A stretch of 16,882 nucleotides of DNA, from the NCBI GenBank assembly GCA_902795745.1, contig CADBMG010000082.1, positions 1 to 16,882 on the forward strand, in the 5' to 3' direction. The stretch comes from an uncultured Pseudomonadota bacterium (GTDB taxonomy: Bacteria > Pseudomonadota > Alphaproteobacteria > RF32 > CAG-239). Below the pieces are notes generated by a model. The model did not search any database and was not told the origin of the DNA. It saw nothing but the letters and a program-made list of their open reading frames with translations. Numbering within the stretch: position 1 is the stretch's first letter; each line of letters starts with the position of its first letter. Positions 1 through 7,614 of this stretch are shown here, one piece after another. The translations under genes and the position numbers were made by a program.

Positions 1-338
1 AGATATATAAGCGGGTTGTTGAGCTTTTGCAATGGGTTGAATTGCATAAAAGCATCTATAAACTGTGTAGTACGCTTTCCGGTGGTGAAAAACAACGTGT
101 AGCTATTGCCAGAGCAGTTATTAATCGTCCCGATATTCTTTTTGCTGATGAACCAACAGGTAGCGTAGATGCGGAAATTGCCGGCAAACTGATGCGCTTG
201 TTTGTTGAGCTGAATAAAGTAGGAACAACGATTATTATTGCTACACATAATGAGCAGTTGACCTCCAGTTACAACTATCAACGTATCAATTTGAGCGATG
301 GAACGGCCAGGTTGTATCCGGCCTTAAAACATGTATAA
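1..338 (+). CDS. ftsE: Cell-division ABC transporter ATPase FtsE (C-terminal part)
   Basis: This is the C-terminal half of FtsE, the cytoplasmic ATPase that pairs with FtsX to regulate peptidoglycan hydrolases at the septum. The 5' end lies outside the window, and the frame is open from base 3. Visible are the ABC signature LSGGEKQR, Walker B ending in the sequence FADEPTG, and the H-loop histidine in IATHN. The Walker A motif is missing because of the window edge, not because of damage. A TTG at base 27 is an internal leucine codon and not a start. The stop at 336-338 is followed 20 bases later by ftsX, the usual FtsEX pairing. The Ser-Val after the Walker B PTG (instead of the common Asn-Leu) is an ordinary variation. 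The identity rests on the motifs plus the ftsX neighbour. Confidence 0.93.
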   Translation, partial: IYKRVVELLQWVELHKSIYKLCSTLSGGEKQRVAIARAVINRPDILFADEPTGSVDAEIAGKLMRLFVELNKVGTTIIIATHNEQLTSSYNYQRINLSDGTARLYPALKHV

Positions 339-358
339 TCGGCATAAAGGAGAAAATA

Positions 359-1273
359 ATGCGCAGAGATTTAATAATAGGGCAAAAACATGAAATGCCG
401 GCAGAAGATAATGATACGTCTTTGTTTATGTATGTTCTGACATCAATATATATGTATTTGTTCATCGTTATGTTGGCAATTTTTATGGCGATTAATGCGA
501 TGGCAACTAGTTGGGAAAAGGACATTACCGGTTCGGTTACGGTACAGATTACGCCGATTGAAAATGCTCAAAAGCGTATAGATACAGCCCAAACGCAAGA
601 ACAGCTTAATAAAGTAGAGCAATTTATGGAGCAAGTATCCGGCGTAGAAAGTGTTAAAGTATTAGATGAACAGACTATAAAAAAATTGATGACTCCATGG
701 ATTGGCAATAAAGTTGATATGTCGACTTTACCGATTCCTCAGCTTTTGGATGTACGCTTAAAACCGGATGCTGAACTTAATTATGATGAAATTACGCGTG
801 GTTTGAAACAATTAACCCCGAATGCATCAATTGATAACCATCGCTTATGGCTGAATCGTTTGATTAAGTTTGCCACATCGCTGAAAACCATTGCTTTGGC
901 CATTTTATTGATGGTTGTTGCGATTTGTGCCTTTTCCATTTATTATTCGGCAAAAACCAGTTTGCACGTTAATATTGATTCAATTGAGATTTTGCACATT
1001 ATTGGAGCGAAAGATGAATTTATAGCCAAACAATATGCAAAAGATTATGCTAAAATAGGGCTGTTTTCCGGCATTATCGGATTAATGGCTGCGGTTCCGT
1101 GTATTTTGTTGGTAGGAAAATACGGTGTTTCGACCGGCAGCGGTCTTTTAAATGGAGCAAGTTTATCCGAATTTGCTTGGGTTTTGATAATGCTTACACC
1201 GCTGTTTTCGCTTTTATATTCTATGGCTACATCGTATTGGACGGTCAAAAAATCATTGGAGAAAATGGTTTAG
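359..1273 (+). CDS. ftsX: Cell-division ABC transporter permease FtsX
   Basis: FtsX is the inner-membrane partner of FtsE. It has a large periplasmic loop that in studied species activates peptidoglycan hydrolases directly or through an adaptor. The 304-residue protein shows the expected layout: a cytoplasmic N-terminus, a first membrane segment at about residues 25-48, a periplasmic domain at about 50-170, and three more segments at about 172-197, 232-253 and 271-293. The conserved cytoplasmic loop IEILHIIGAKDEFIAKQY, which is typical of FtsX, lies near residues 209-226. The start is supported by an AAGGAGA ribosome binding site at 347-353. The next gene begins 9 bases after the stop. The family call is secure, but the hydrolase partner cannot be read from this window. 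Confidence 0.95.
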   Translation: MRRDLIIGQKHEMPAEDNDTSLFMYVLTSIYMYLFIVMLAIFMAINAMATSWEKDITGSVTVQITPIENAQKRIDTAQTQEQLNKVEQFMEQVSGVESVKVLDEQTIKKLMTPWIGNKVDMSTLPIPQLLDVRLKPDAELNYDEITRGLKQLTPNASIDNHRLWLNRLIKFATSLKTIALAILLMVVAICAFSIYYSAKTSLHVNIDSIEILHIIGAKDEFIAKQYAKDYAKIGLFSGIIGLMAAVPCILLVGKYGVSTGSGLLNGASLSEFAWVLIMLTPLFSLLYSMATSYWTVKKSLEKMV

Positions 1274-1282
1274 TAAAAACAA

Positions 1283-1867
1283 ATGCGAAAAGTATTGCTG
1301 ACATCTGGTATAATATTGTTGGGCGTATTGCTTTTGTGGAGCGTCGGCTTTATGCTTTTTGTGCGGCAAATTAACTCTTATGCTTATAATACGACTCCGA
1401 CAGAGGCAATTGTTGTATTAACCGGTGGCAGAAACAGAATCGATGAAGGGATATACCTTCTTAAATCTGGCATCGGACAGCGATTGTTTATTTCTGGTGT
1501 ATCTAAGAAGACGACAATGTTTGACATTGAGAATAAAACACACATAAAAAATTTTAATCGCAGCAGAGTGGAACTGGGATATAATGCGGAAAATACTATC
1601 GGCAATGCTGCGGAAATTAAACAGTGGGTAGAAAAAAATAAAATTTCTTCCTTGCGTTTGGTAACGTCGAACTATCATATGCCGAGAGCAATGGAAGAGA
1701 TTGCCGTTCATAACCTTAATACACGCGTAATTCCTCATCCGGTTTATTCTGAAAAAGTAGCACGTCAATGGTGGAAATCATCAGGGACGTTTAAGCTGCT
1801 GGCTGAAGAATATAATAAGTTTTTGTACACGTATTTAAATCATCGCATAAAATATATAGGAGATTGA
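1283..1867 (+). CDS. DUF218 (YdcF/SanA/ElyC-like) membrane-anchored protein
   Basis: This is a 194-residue protein of the DUF218 family (YdcF, SanA and ElyC in E. coli), whose members are linked to envelope integrity and cell-wall precursor metabolism but lack a settled biochemical role. A single hydrophobic anchor at about residues 5-27 precedes a periplasmic domain. The family signatures are AIVVLTGGRNRIDEG near residues 42-56, the ENTIGNAAEI element near 103-112, and LVTSNYHMPRAMEE near 126-139, which carries the conserved Ser, His and Arg. There is no clear Shine-Dalgarno sequence just before the start. The only GGAG lies about 21 bases upstream inside the end of ftsX, so translation is probably coupled to ftsX. 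A DUF218 gene between ftsX and plsC is a common alphaproteobacterial order. Confidence 0.85.
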   Translation: MRKVLLTSGIILLGVLLLWSVGFMLFVRQINSYAYNTTPTEAIVVLTGGRNRIDEGIYLLKSGIGQRLFISGVSKKTTMFDIENKTHIKNFNRSRVELGYNAENTIGNAAEIKQWVEKNKISSLRLVTSNYHMPRAMEEIAVHNLNTRVIPHPVYSEKVARQWWKSSGTFKLLAEEYNKFLYTYLNHRIKYIGD

Positions 1868-1868
1868 T

Positions 1869-2624
1869 ATGATTTATGTTCGTTCTTTGTTAGCTAATTT
1901 TGCTTATTTCGGAACACTTATGGTTGGTTGTATTATCCAACTTCCGGTCGCTTTATTACCACGTCGTTGTTCTATTTTTTACTGGGATAAAATAGTGATG
2001 CCGATAGCACTTTATTGGGTGCATTTGTTTGCCGGTATAAAGTTTGAAGTACGCGGTAAGGAAAATATTTTGCCGCAAAATGCCATTTATGCCTGCAAAC
2101 ACGAATCATCATTGGAAACTTATGCATTTACACAATTTGTACCTACCACAACTTATATTCTTAAAAAAGAATTGGTGTTTATGCCATTTTTCGGTTGGGC
2201 TCAATATTTTTACGGAATGATTCCGGTAAATCGCAAAGGTGGTGCCGCAGCAATGAAGCATATGTTATCAGAGGTTAAAAAACGCACTGATACAGGTCGT
2301 CCGGTGGTTATTTTTCCTGAAGGCACACGTTGCCAACCCGGAACAACCAAAGGATATAAGTCCGGAATTATGTTTTTGGCGGAAAATTTGGATCTGCCGG
2401 TAGTACCGGTAGCAATAAATACCGGATTTTTCTGGGCTAAAAATTCGTTCTTGCGTTATCCAGGAACTGCTGTTTTTGAGTTTCTGCCGGCAATAAATGC
2501 AAAGGGTAAAAGTAAGGAGCAATTCATGCGCGAATTAGAAGATGCTATTGAAACAAAATGCGCTGAATTAAACAAAGAAACAGTGGAAAAATATCCTTAT
2601 ACTGCAAAATTTTTAGCCAAGTAA
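1869..2624 (+). CDS. plsC: 1-acyl-sn-glycerol-3-phosphate acyltransferase (PlsC family)
   Basis: PlsC acylates lysophosphatidic acid to phosphatidic acid, the precursor of all glycerophospholipids, at the inner membrane. The 251-residue protein has hydrophobic N-terminal segments (about residues 7-30 and 43-57) and then the acyltransferase motifs. These are a catalytic HX4E block with H78 and E83, motif II IPVNRKGG near 118-125, motif III FPEGTR at 149-154, and motif IV VPVAIN near 179-184. The usual acidic residue of motif I is Asp; Glu is also found in many proteobacterial PlsC proteins, so activity is expected. An AGGAGA site at 1858-1863 overlaps the end of the previous gene and supports this start, one base past its stop. 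The minus-strand plsX at the other end of the window acts earlier in the same pathway. Confidence 0.93.
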   Translation: MIYVRSLLANFAYFGTLMVGCIIQLPVALLPRRCSIFYWDKIVMPIALYWVHLFAGIKFEVRGKENILPQNAIYACKHESSLETYAFTQFVPTTTYILKKELVFMPFFGWAQYFYGMIPVNRKGGAAAMKHMLSEVKKRTDTGRPVVIFPEGTRCQPGTTKGYKSGIMFLAENLDLPVVPVAINTGFFWAKNSFLRYPGTAVFEFLPAINAKGKSKEQFMRELEDAIETKCAELNKETVEKYPYTAKFLAK

Positions 2625-2644
2625 TCGAAAAAGGATTGTTTGTA

Positions 2645-4381
2645 ATGAAAAAAATATGGAAAGCAGCAAAGTCTTTTTGTGCGGTTTTGGGCGTTATAGT
2701 TATCATTGTCGGTATTGGTGCAGCTGTTATGGCTTGGCTGAATCGTGATAAGGTTTACATTCCGAAAAATACTGCTGTAATGATTGATTTTTCACAAAAT
2801 TTCAGTGAAATAGGCGAACAGAGCTTGTTTGATGAACTGAGCGGTTCGTCATCAATTAAATTTTCCCGCTTGCTGCAAGCAATAGAAGCTGCGGGTTATG
2901 ATAATCGTGTAAAAGCTCTGATTGCTAGATTAGATACGACAGATTTGGATTTAGCTCAAATTGAAGATGTAGCAAGAGCCATACGTAATTTTCAATCGTC
3001 CGGCAAAAAAGCCTATGTGTTTTCGCAAGGTTTCGGGCCATTGGGGCAGGGCAATCGCGAATATTATTTGGCAACATTTTTTGATAAAATATATATGCAA
3101 CCTCACACAACCATCGGTTTAACCGGTGTCAGTATTGAAATACCATTTTTGCGTAAATTGTTAGATAAATTGGGTGTTACACCGGAATTTTATACCAGAT
3201 ACGAATATAAAACGGCAATGATGTCATTGACCGATACCAAAATCTCGCAGGAATATAAGAAAGAAATGCAAAATCTGGCAGACGGCATAATGACTGTGAT
3301 AAAAGAAGATATTAAGAATAATCGGAACATTGCGGATATTGATGTTGTCATTAATCAAGCTCCTATTTCAGCGGAACAAGGACTTGAAATGGGATTGATT
3401 GACGACATAATGTACTTGCCGGAATTGGAAAATATGCTCAAAGATGAAAATATTGAACATTTTACGGATATGAGTGATTATGTTCAATGTATAAAGCTCA
3501 ACGAGGGCAATTTACCGACGATAGCATATTTAACGTTAAACGGAATCATTGATAAAGGTCAAAGCAGTAATGACTTTGACGGAGAATATGTTATCGGGAG
3601 TCAAAGTGTGGCGACGGATATTGCGCAAATTGCCGATTTACCGAACTTGAAAGCTGTTATTGTACGTATTAACAGTCCCGGAGGTGATTATAATGCTTCC
3701 GATGAAATTTATTTTGCCTTAAAACAATTGAAAAAAGAAAAAAATGTACCAATTATAGTTTCCATGGGCGGATATGCGGCTTCAGGAGGTTATTTTGTGG
3801 CTCTAGCCGGGGATAAATTAATAGCCGAACCATTAACTGTTACCGGTTCAATAGGTGTTTTGGGCGGCAAAGTGGAATTGAGTAAAATGTGGCACAAATT
3901 GGGGGTTGAATGGGAAACTGTGCAGACCGGAAAAAATGCCGACATCTTGAGTTTCAATAAGCCTTTTACTCTGCAAGAAAAGCAAATATTTAACGAATCA
4001 CTTGATGAAATATATGATGATTTTACGAAAAAAGTATTGGAAAATCGTCATTTAACATTAAGCATTGATAAAGTTGCCCGCGGAAGAGTTTGGCTCGGTT
4101 GGCAAGCCCTTAGATTAGGCTTGGTTGATGATATAGGCGGATATTATGATGCATTGAATACAGCAATTGAAATGGCTCATATTAATCCGAAAGAAGAAAT
4201 TGCCGTTGTGGAATACCCTAAATCCAAAGATTTGAGCGAAAAAATCAGTGAATTATTGTTGGGCAAAGGTTTGCTTGCAGCAGATGCTTTTATGCACAGC
4301 AGTGTTGATATTCGCTATTTAAGACTTTTCAAACGCTTGCAATATGATACAGTAACAGCACCGTTTAGCTTAAAAATGTAG
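2645..4381 (+). CDS. sppA: Signal peptide peptidase SppA, long two-domain (67K) type
   Basis: SppA is an inner-membrane serine/lysine protease that degrades signal-peptide remnants in the membrane. I chose ATG 2645 over the in-frame TTG at 2636 because AAGGA at 2631-2635 sits 9 bases before it. This gives 578 residues, the size of the long two-domain form. One membrane anchor lies at about residues 10-32. The catalytic lysine is in YEYKTAMM (K189 from this start), in the N-terminal domain. The nucleophilic serine is in GGYAASGGYF (S380), in the C-terminal domain, followed by the VTGSIGV element. The two halves are tandem Clp-like folds that together form the active site, as in E. coli SppA. 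Both catalytic residues are intact. The gene lies 20 bases after plsC and 17 before gatC, so it is probably co-transcribed. Confidence 0.94.
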   Translation: MKKIWKAAKSFCAVLGVIVIIVGIGAAVMAWLNRDKVYIPKNTAVMIDFSQNFSEIGEQSLFDELSGSSSIKFSRLLQAIEAAGYDNRVKALIARLDTTDLDLAQIEDVARAIRNFQSSGKKAYVFSQGFGPLGQGNREYYLATFFDKIYMQPHTTIGLTGVSIEIPFLRKLLDKLGVTPEFYTRYEYKTAMMSLTDTKISQEYKKEMQNLADGIMTVIKEDIKNNRNIADIDVVINQAPISAEQGLEMGLIDDIMYLPELENMLKDENIEHFTDMSDYVQCIKLNEGNLPTIAYLTLNGIIDKGQSSNDFDGEYVIGSQSVATDIAQIADLPNLKAVIVRINSPGGDYNASDEIYFALKQLKKEKNVPIIVSMGGYAASGGYFVALAGDKLIAEPLTVTGSIGVLGGKVELSKMWHKLGVEWETVQTGKNADILSFNKPFTLQEKQIFNESLDEIYDDFTKKVLENRHLTLSIDKVARGRVWLGWQALRLGLVDDIGGYYDALNTAIEMAHINPKEEIAVVEYPKSKDLSEKISELLLGKGLLAADAFMHSSVDIRYLRLFKRLQYDTVTAPFSLKM

Positions 4382-4398
4382 TAAAAGAGGTAGTAAAA

Positions 4399-4686
4399 AT
4401 GGCTATTGATACAGAAACAGTAAAAAGAGTGGCGTTTTTATCGCGTTTGCGGATTGATGATGATAAAATAGAAGCAACAAAAGAAGAATTTAATAAAATT
4501 TTGGCGTGGATTGAAGAACTTAATGAAATAAATACCGATAATATCGAACCGCTGGTTGCTGTTAACAATACAGCATTGAGAATGCGTAAAGATGAAGTAA
4601 CGGCAGGACGTTGCAAAGAGGCTGTTTTACAAAATGCTCCGGCTGCCGAATATGATTATTTTGCCGTACCGAAAGTTGTGGAGTAA
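4399..4686 (+). CDS. gatC: Asp-tRNA(Asn)/Glu-tRNA(Gln) amidotransferase subunit C
   Basis: GatC is the small subunit that wraps around GatA and stabilises the GatCAB complex, which converts misacylated Glu-tRNA(Gln) and/or Asp-tRNA(Asn) to the correct Gln- or Asn-tRNA. The 95-residue length is normal. Family features are the N-terminal ETVKRVAFLSRLRID helix, the central LAWIEELNEINTDNIEP block, and the C-terminal YDYFAVPKVVE, which is the classic GatC ending. An AGAGG site at 4386-4390 is spaced 8 bases from the ATG. It is the first of three adjacent gat genes, with gatA beginning 4 bases after its stop. Confidence 0.95.
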   Translation: MAIDTETVKRVAFLSRLRIDDDKIEATKEEFNKILAWIEELNEINTDNIEPLVAVNNTALRMRKDEVTAGRCKEAVLQNAPAAEYDYFAVPKVVE

Positions 4687-4690
4687 GACG

Positions 4691-6151
4691 ATGAGTGATA
4701 TTACAAAATTAACAATTGCACAGGCTTTGGATGGATTAAAAAGAAAAGAATTTACCGCAACGGAGTTGACCTCCGCTTATATAAAAAATATGGAAAACGG
4801 TCGGCATTACAACGCCTATATTACAGAGTGTGCCGATAAAGCTATGATACAAGCCCAGAATGCCGATAAACGCTATTCGGAAGGTACCAACAGAGCTTTG
4901 GAAGGAATTCCCCTTGGCATAAAAGATTTGTTTTGTACCAAAGATATTCGTACTACTGCTGCATCTCACATTTTGGATAATTTCGTTCCGCCTTATGAAT
5001 CGACTGTAACAGCAAATTTATTGGACGATGGAGCTGTATTTTTGGGCAAATTAAACTTAGATGAATTTGCTATGGGAGGAAGTAACGAAACAAGTTATTT
5101 CGGACCGGTGATTAATCCGTGGAGCAAAGATAAAAATCTGGTTCCGGGAGGTTCGTCCGGAGGTTCTGCAGCAGCCGTGGCTGCACATTTGTGTGCAGGA
5201 GCTACCGGAACTGATACCGGTGGTTCAATACGTGAACCGGCTGCGTTTTGCGGAATTACAGGTATTAAGCCTACATACGGACGTTGTTCTCGTTATGGCA
5301 TTGTGGCGTTTGCTTCTTCGTTGGATCAGGCCGGTCCGATAGCGCAAGATGTTACTGATTGCGCGCTGCTATTGAACAGTATGGCCGGATTTGATGAAAA
5401 AGATTCAACCTCATGCAAAGTTGAAACTCCTGATTTTACTTCATTTTTAAGTGGCAATGTAAAAGGTCTGGTTATAGGTTTACCAAAAGAATATCGTCCG
5501 GAAGGTTTGAATGATGAAGTAGCAAAATATTGGGACAAAGCAGCGGAAATGCTAAAATCTCGCGGTGCAATCGTTAAGGAAATATCCTTACCGCATACAA
5601 AATATGCTTTGGCTACATACTATGTTTTGGCTCCGGCTGAGGCGTCATCCAACTTGGCACGTTATGACGGTATTCGCTATGGTTTCAGAGCTGTCGCAGA
5701 CGGAGAACATTTAGATGAACTTTATATCAAAACTCGCAGTTTAGGTTTCGGTAAGGAAGTAAAGCGCCGAATTATGATAGGAACATACGTTTTGTCAGCT
5801 GGTTATTACGATGCTTATTACTTAAAAGCGCAGAAAATGCGTCGTTTGATTCAGAATGACTTTATTGAAGCTTTCAAAGAATGTGATGTTATTTTAACAC
5901 CTACTTCGCCGATTACGGCATTTCCTATAGGCGATGAAAGTATGTTGCAAAATCCGATTAATATGTACTTAAATGATGTGTTTACCGTTTCTGTTAACTT
6001 GGCAGGTTTGCCGGCAATGAGTTTACCTATTGGCTTGGCGGAAAACGGTTTGCCGCTTGCTATGCAACTCATAGGTAAACCATTTGATGAAGCAACAATT
6101 TTTAAGGTGGCATCCAAGTTAGAAGCAGATGCCGGATTTGAAAGGAAATAA
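4691..6151 (+). CDS. gatA: Asp-tRNA(Asn)/Glu-tRNA(Gln) amidotransferase subunit A
   Basis: GatA is the glutaminase subunit of GatCAB. It releases ammonia from glutamine or asparagine and passes it to GatB. It belongs to the amidase-signature family with a Ser-cisSer-Lys triad. All three residues are visible: K78 in GIKDLF, cis-Ser S155 in the GGSSGGSAAAVAA block, and nucleophile S179 in DTGGSIREPAAF. The frame is open upstream of 4691, but an earlier start would overlap gatC. ATG 4691 has GGAG at 4680-4683 with 7-base spacing and yields the expected 486 residues and N-terminus, so it is the real start. The GGAG overlaps the last codons of gatC, which suggests coupled translation. Confidence 0.96.
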   Translation: MSDITKLTIAQALDGLKRKEFTATELTSAYIKNMENGRHYNAYITECADKAMIQAQNADKRYSEGTNRALEGIPLGIKDLFCTKDIRTTAASHILDNFVPPYESTVTANLLDDGAVFLGKLNLDEFAMGGSNETSYFGPVINPWSKDKNLVPGGSSGGSAAAVAAHLCAGATGTDTGGSIREPAAFCGITGIKPTYGRCSRYGIVAFASSLDQAGPIAQDVTDCALLLNSMAGFDEKDSTSCKVETPDFTSFLSGNVKGLVIGLPKEYRPEGLNDEVAKYWDKAAEMLKSRGAIVKEISLPHTKYALATYYVLAPAEASSNLARYDGIRYGFRAVADGEHLDELYIKTRSLGFGKEVKRRIMIGTYVLSAGYYDAYYLKAQKMRRLIQNDFIEAFKECDVILTPTSPITAFPIGDESMLQNPINMYLNDVFTVSVNLAGLPAMSLPIGLAENGLPLAMQLIGKPFDEATIFKVASKLEADAGFERK

Positions 6152-6153
6152 CG

Positions 6154-7614
6154 ATGGCCGGATATATTATTGAAACAGCAAAAGGTAAATGGGAAGTTGT
6201 TGTTGGTTTGGAAATTCACTGCCAAATTATTTCCAAATCCAAGATTTTTAGTGGGGCATCAACGGAATTCGGTGACGATCCTAACACAAACGTATCTTTT
6301 GTTGATGCCGGATTTCCGGGTATGTTACCTGTATTAAATGAAGAATGCGTACATCAAGCAGTTAAAACCGGACTGGGATTGAATGCTAAAATTAATAAAT
6401 ATTCGGAATTTTCTCGCAAAAATTATTTCTATGCCGATATGCCTACCGATTACCAAATCACACAATTTCGTTATCCGATTGTCGGGGAAGGGGAAATTGA
6501 TATAGATTTGAGCGACGGTGCAACAAAGAAAATCGGTATCGAGCGCATGCATATAGAGCAAGATGCCGGTAAATCCATTCATGATTTGAGTCCGACCAAG
6601 AGTTATATTGATTTGAACCGTGCCGGTGTCGGATTAATGGAAATTGTTACCAAGCCGGATTTTCGTTCTCCGGAAGAAGCCGGAGCATTTTTACGTAAAT
6701 TACGTTCTATTTTACGCTATTTAGGAACTTGCGACGGTAATATGGATGAAGGTTCAATGCGCTGCGATGTTAATGTTTCAGTACGTCCTTACGGTTCAGA
6801 TGAACTACGCACACGTTGCGAAATGAAAAACGTTAACAGTGTTAAATTTGTGATGCAAGCTATTGAAAATGAGGCTAAACGTCATGTCGAGGTTTATGAA
6901 AATGGCGGAACAATTGCACAAGAAACAAGGCAGTTTGATCCGACAACCGGACATACAAAGGTTATGCGCAAAAAAGAATTTGCCCATGATTATCGCTATT
7001 TTCCGGAGCCGGATTTACCGCCTTTGGTTTTGGACGATGATTACATCAATTCCGTAAAAGCAGAAATGATTGAGCTTCCTGATGCCAAAAAACATCGCTT
7101 TGTTGAAACACTCGGATTAACACCGTATGATGCGATGGTTTTGTGTGAAAATAAAGAAACAGCAGACTTTTTCGAGAAAGCAGCGTCCGGACATGATGCC
7201 AAAAAGGTGGCCAACTGGATGATGGGCGATTTTTTTGCCATGCTTAATAAAAAACGTTTGGATATAGCACAAAGTCCGGTATCGGCGGAAAATCTCGGAG
7301 CATTAGTTGAGCTCATAAGTAAAGATGTTATTTCCGGAAAAATTGCCAAAGATGTATTTGAAATTATGAGTGAAACAGGTAAAAATCCGGAGCAAATTGT
7401 CGAAGAAAAAGGACTGAAACAGGTTACCGATACTAAAGCAATTGAAGCTATAATCGAAACAGTAATAGCCTCTAATGCCGATAATGTAGCAGCATATAAA
7501 AGCGGTAAAACAAATTTAGCCGGTTGGTTTGTAGGACAAGTGATTAAAATGTCTCAAGGCAAAGCTAATCCTGCAATAGTTAACAAATTAGTACGGGAAA
7601 GGTTAGATAAATAA
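6154..7614 (+). CDS. gatB: Asp-tRNA(Asn)/Glu-tRNA(Gln) amidotransferase subunit B
   Basis: GatB binds the misacylated tRNA, activates its side-chain carboxylate with ATP and transfers the ammonia delivered by GatA. The 486-residue protein has the normal length. The N-terminal kinase-like core shows VVVGLEIHCQI near residues 15-25, RKNYFYADMPTDYQITQ near 88-104, an ERMHIEQDAGKS block near 129-140, and the DLNRAGVGLMEIVTKPDF stretch. The C-terminal YqeY-like tail domain ends in NPAIVNKLVRERL. AAAGGA at 6141-6146 precedes the start, which is 2 bases after gatA. The presence of GatCAB suggests the cell makes Gln-tRNA and/or Asn-tRNA indirectly, as most alphaproteobacteria do. Which of the two it uses depends on synthetases outside the window. 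Confidence 0.96.
   Translation: MAGYIIETAKGKWEVVVGLEIHCQIISKSKIFSGASTEFGDDPNTNVSFVDAGFPGMLPVLNEECVHQAVKTGLGLNAKINKYSEFSRKNYFYADMPTDYQITQFRYPIVGEGEIDIDLSDGATKKIGIERMHIEQDAGKSIHDLSPTKSYIDLNRAGVGLMEIVTKPDFRSPEEAGAFLRKLRSILRYLGTCDGNMDEGSMRCDVNVSVRPYGSDELRTRCEMKNVNSVKFVMQAIENEAKRHVEVYENGGTIAQETRQFDPTTGHTKVMRKKEFAHDYRYFPEPDLPPLVLDDDYINSVKAEMIELPDAKKHRFVETLGLTPYDAMVLCENKETADFFEKAASGHDAKKVANWMMGDFFAMLNKKRLDIAQSPVSAENLGALVELISKDVISGKIAKDVFEIMSETGKNPEQIVEEKGLKQVTDTKAIEAIIETVIASNADNVAAYKSGKTNLAGWFVGQVIKMSQGKANPAIVNKLVRERLDK

Noticed and set aside
4634..4690. Upstream in-frame extension of gatA
   Set aside because: It would overlap gatC, has no ribosome binding site, and adds residues absent from the family; ATG 4691 is well supported.
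6154..7614. Antisense open frames inside gatA, gatB, sppA and other housekeeping genes
   Set aside because: They lie opposite genes with clear family motifs, show no recognisable products and lack ribosome binding sites.
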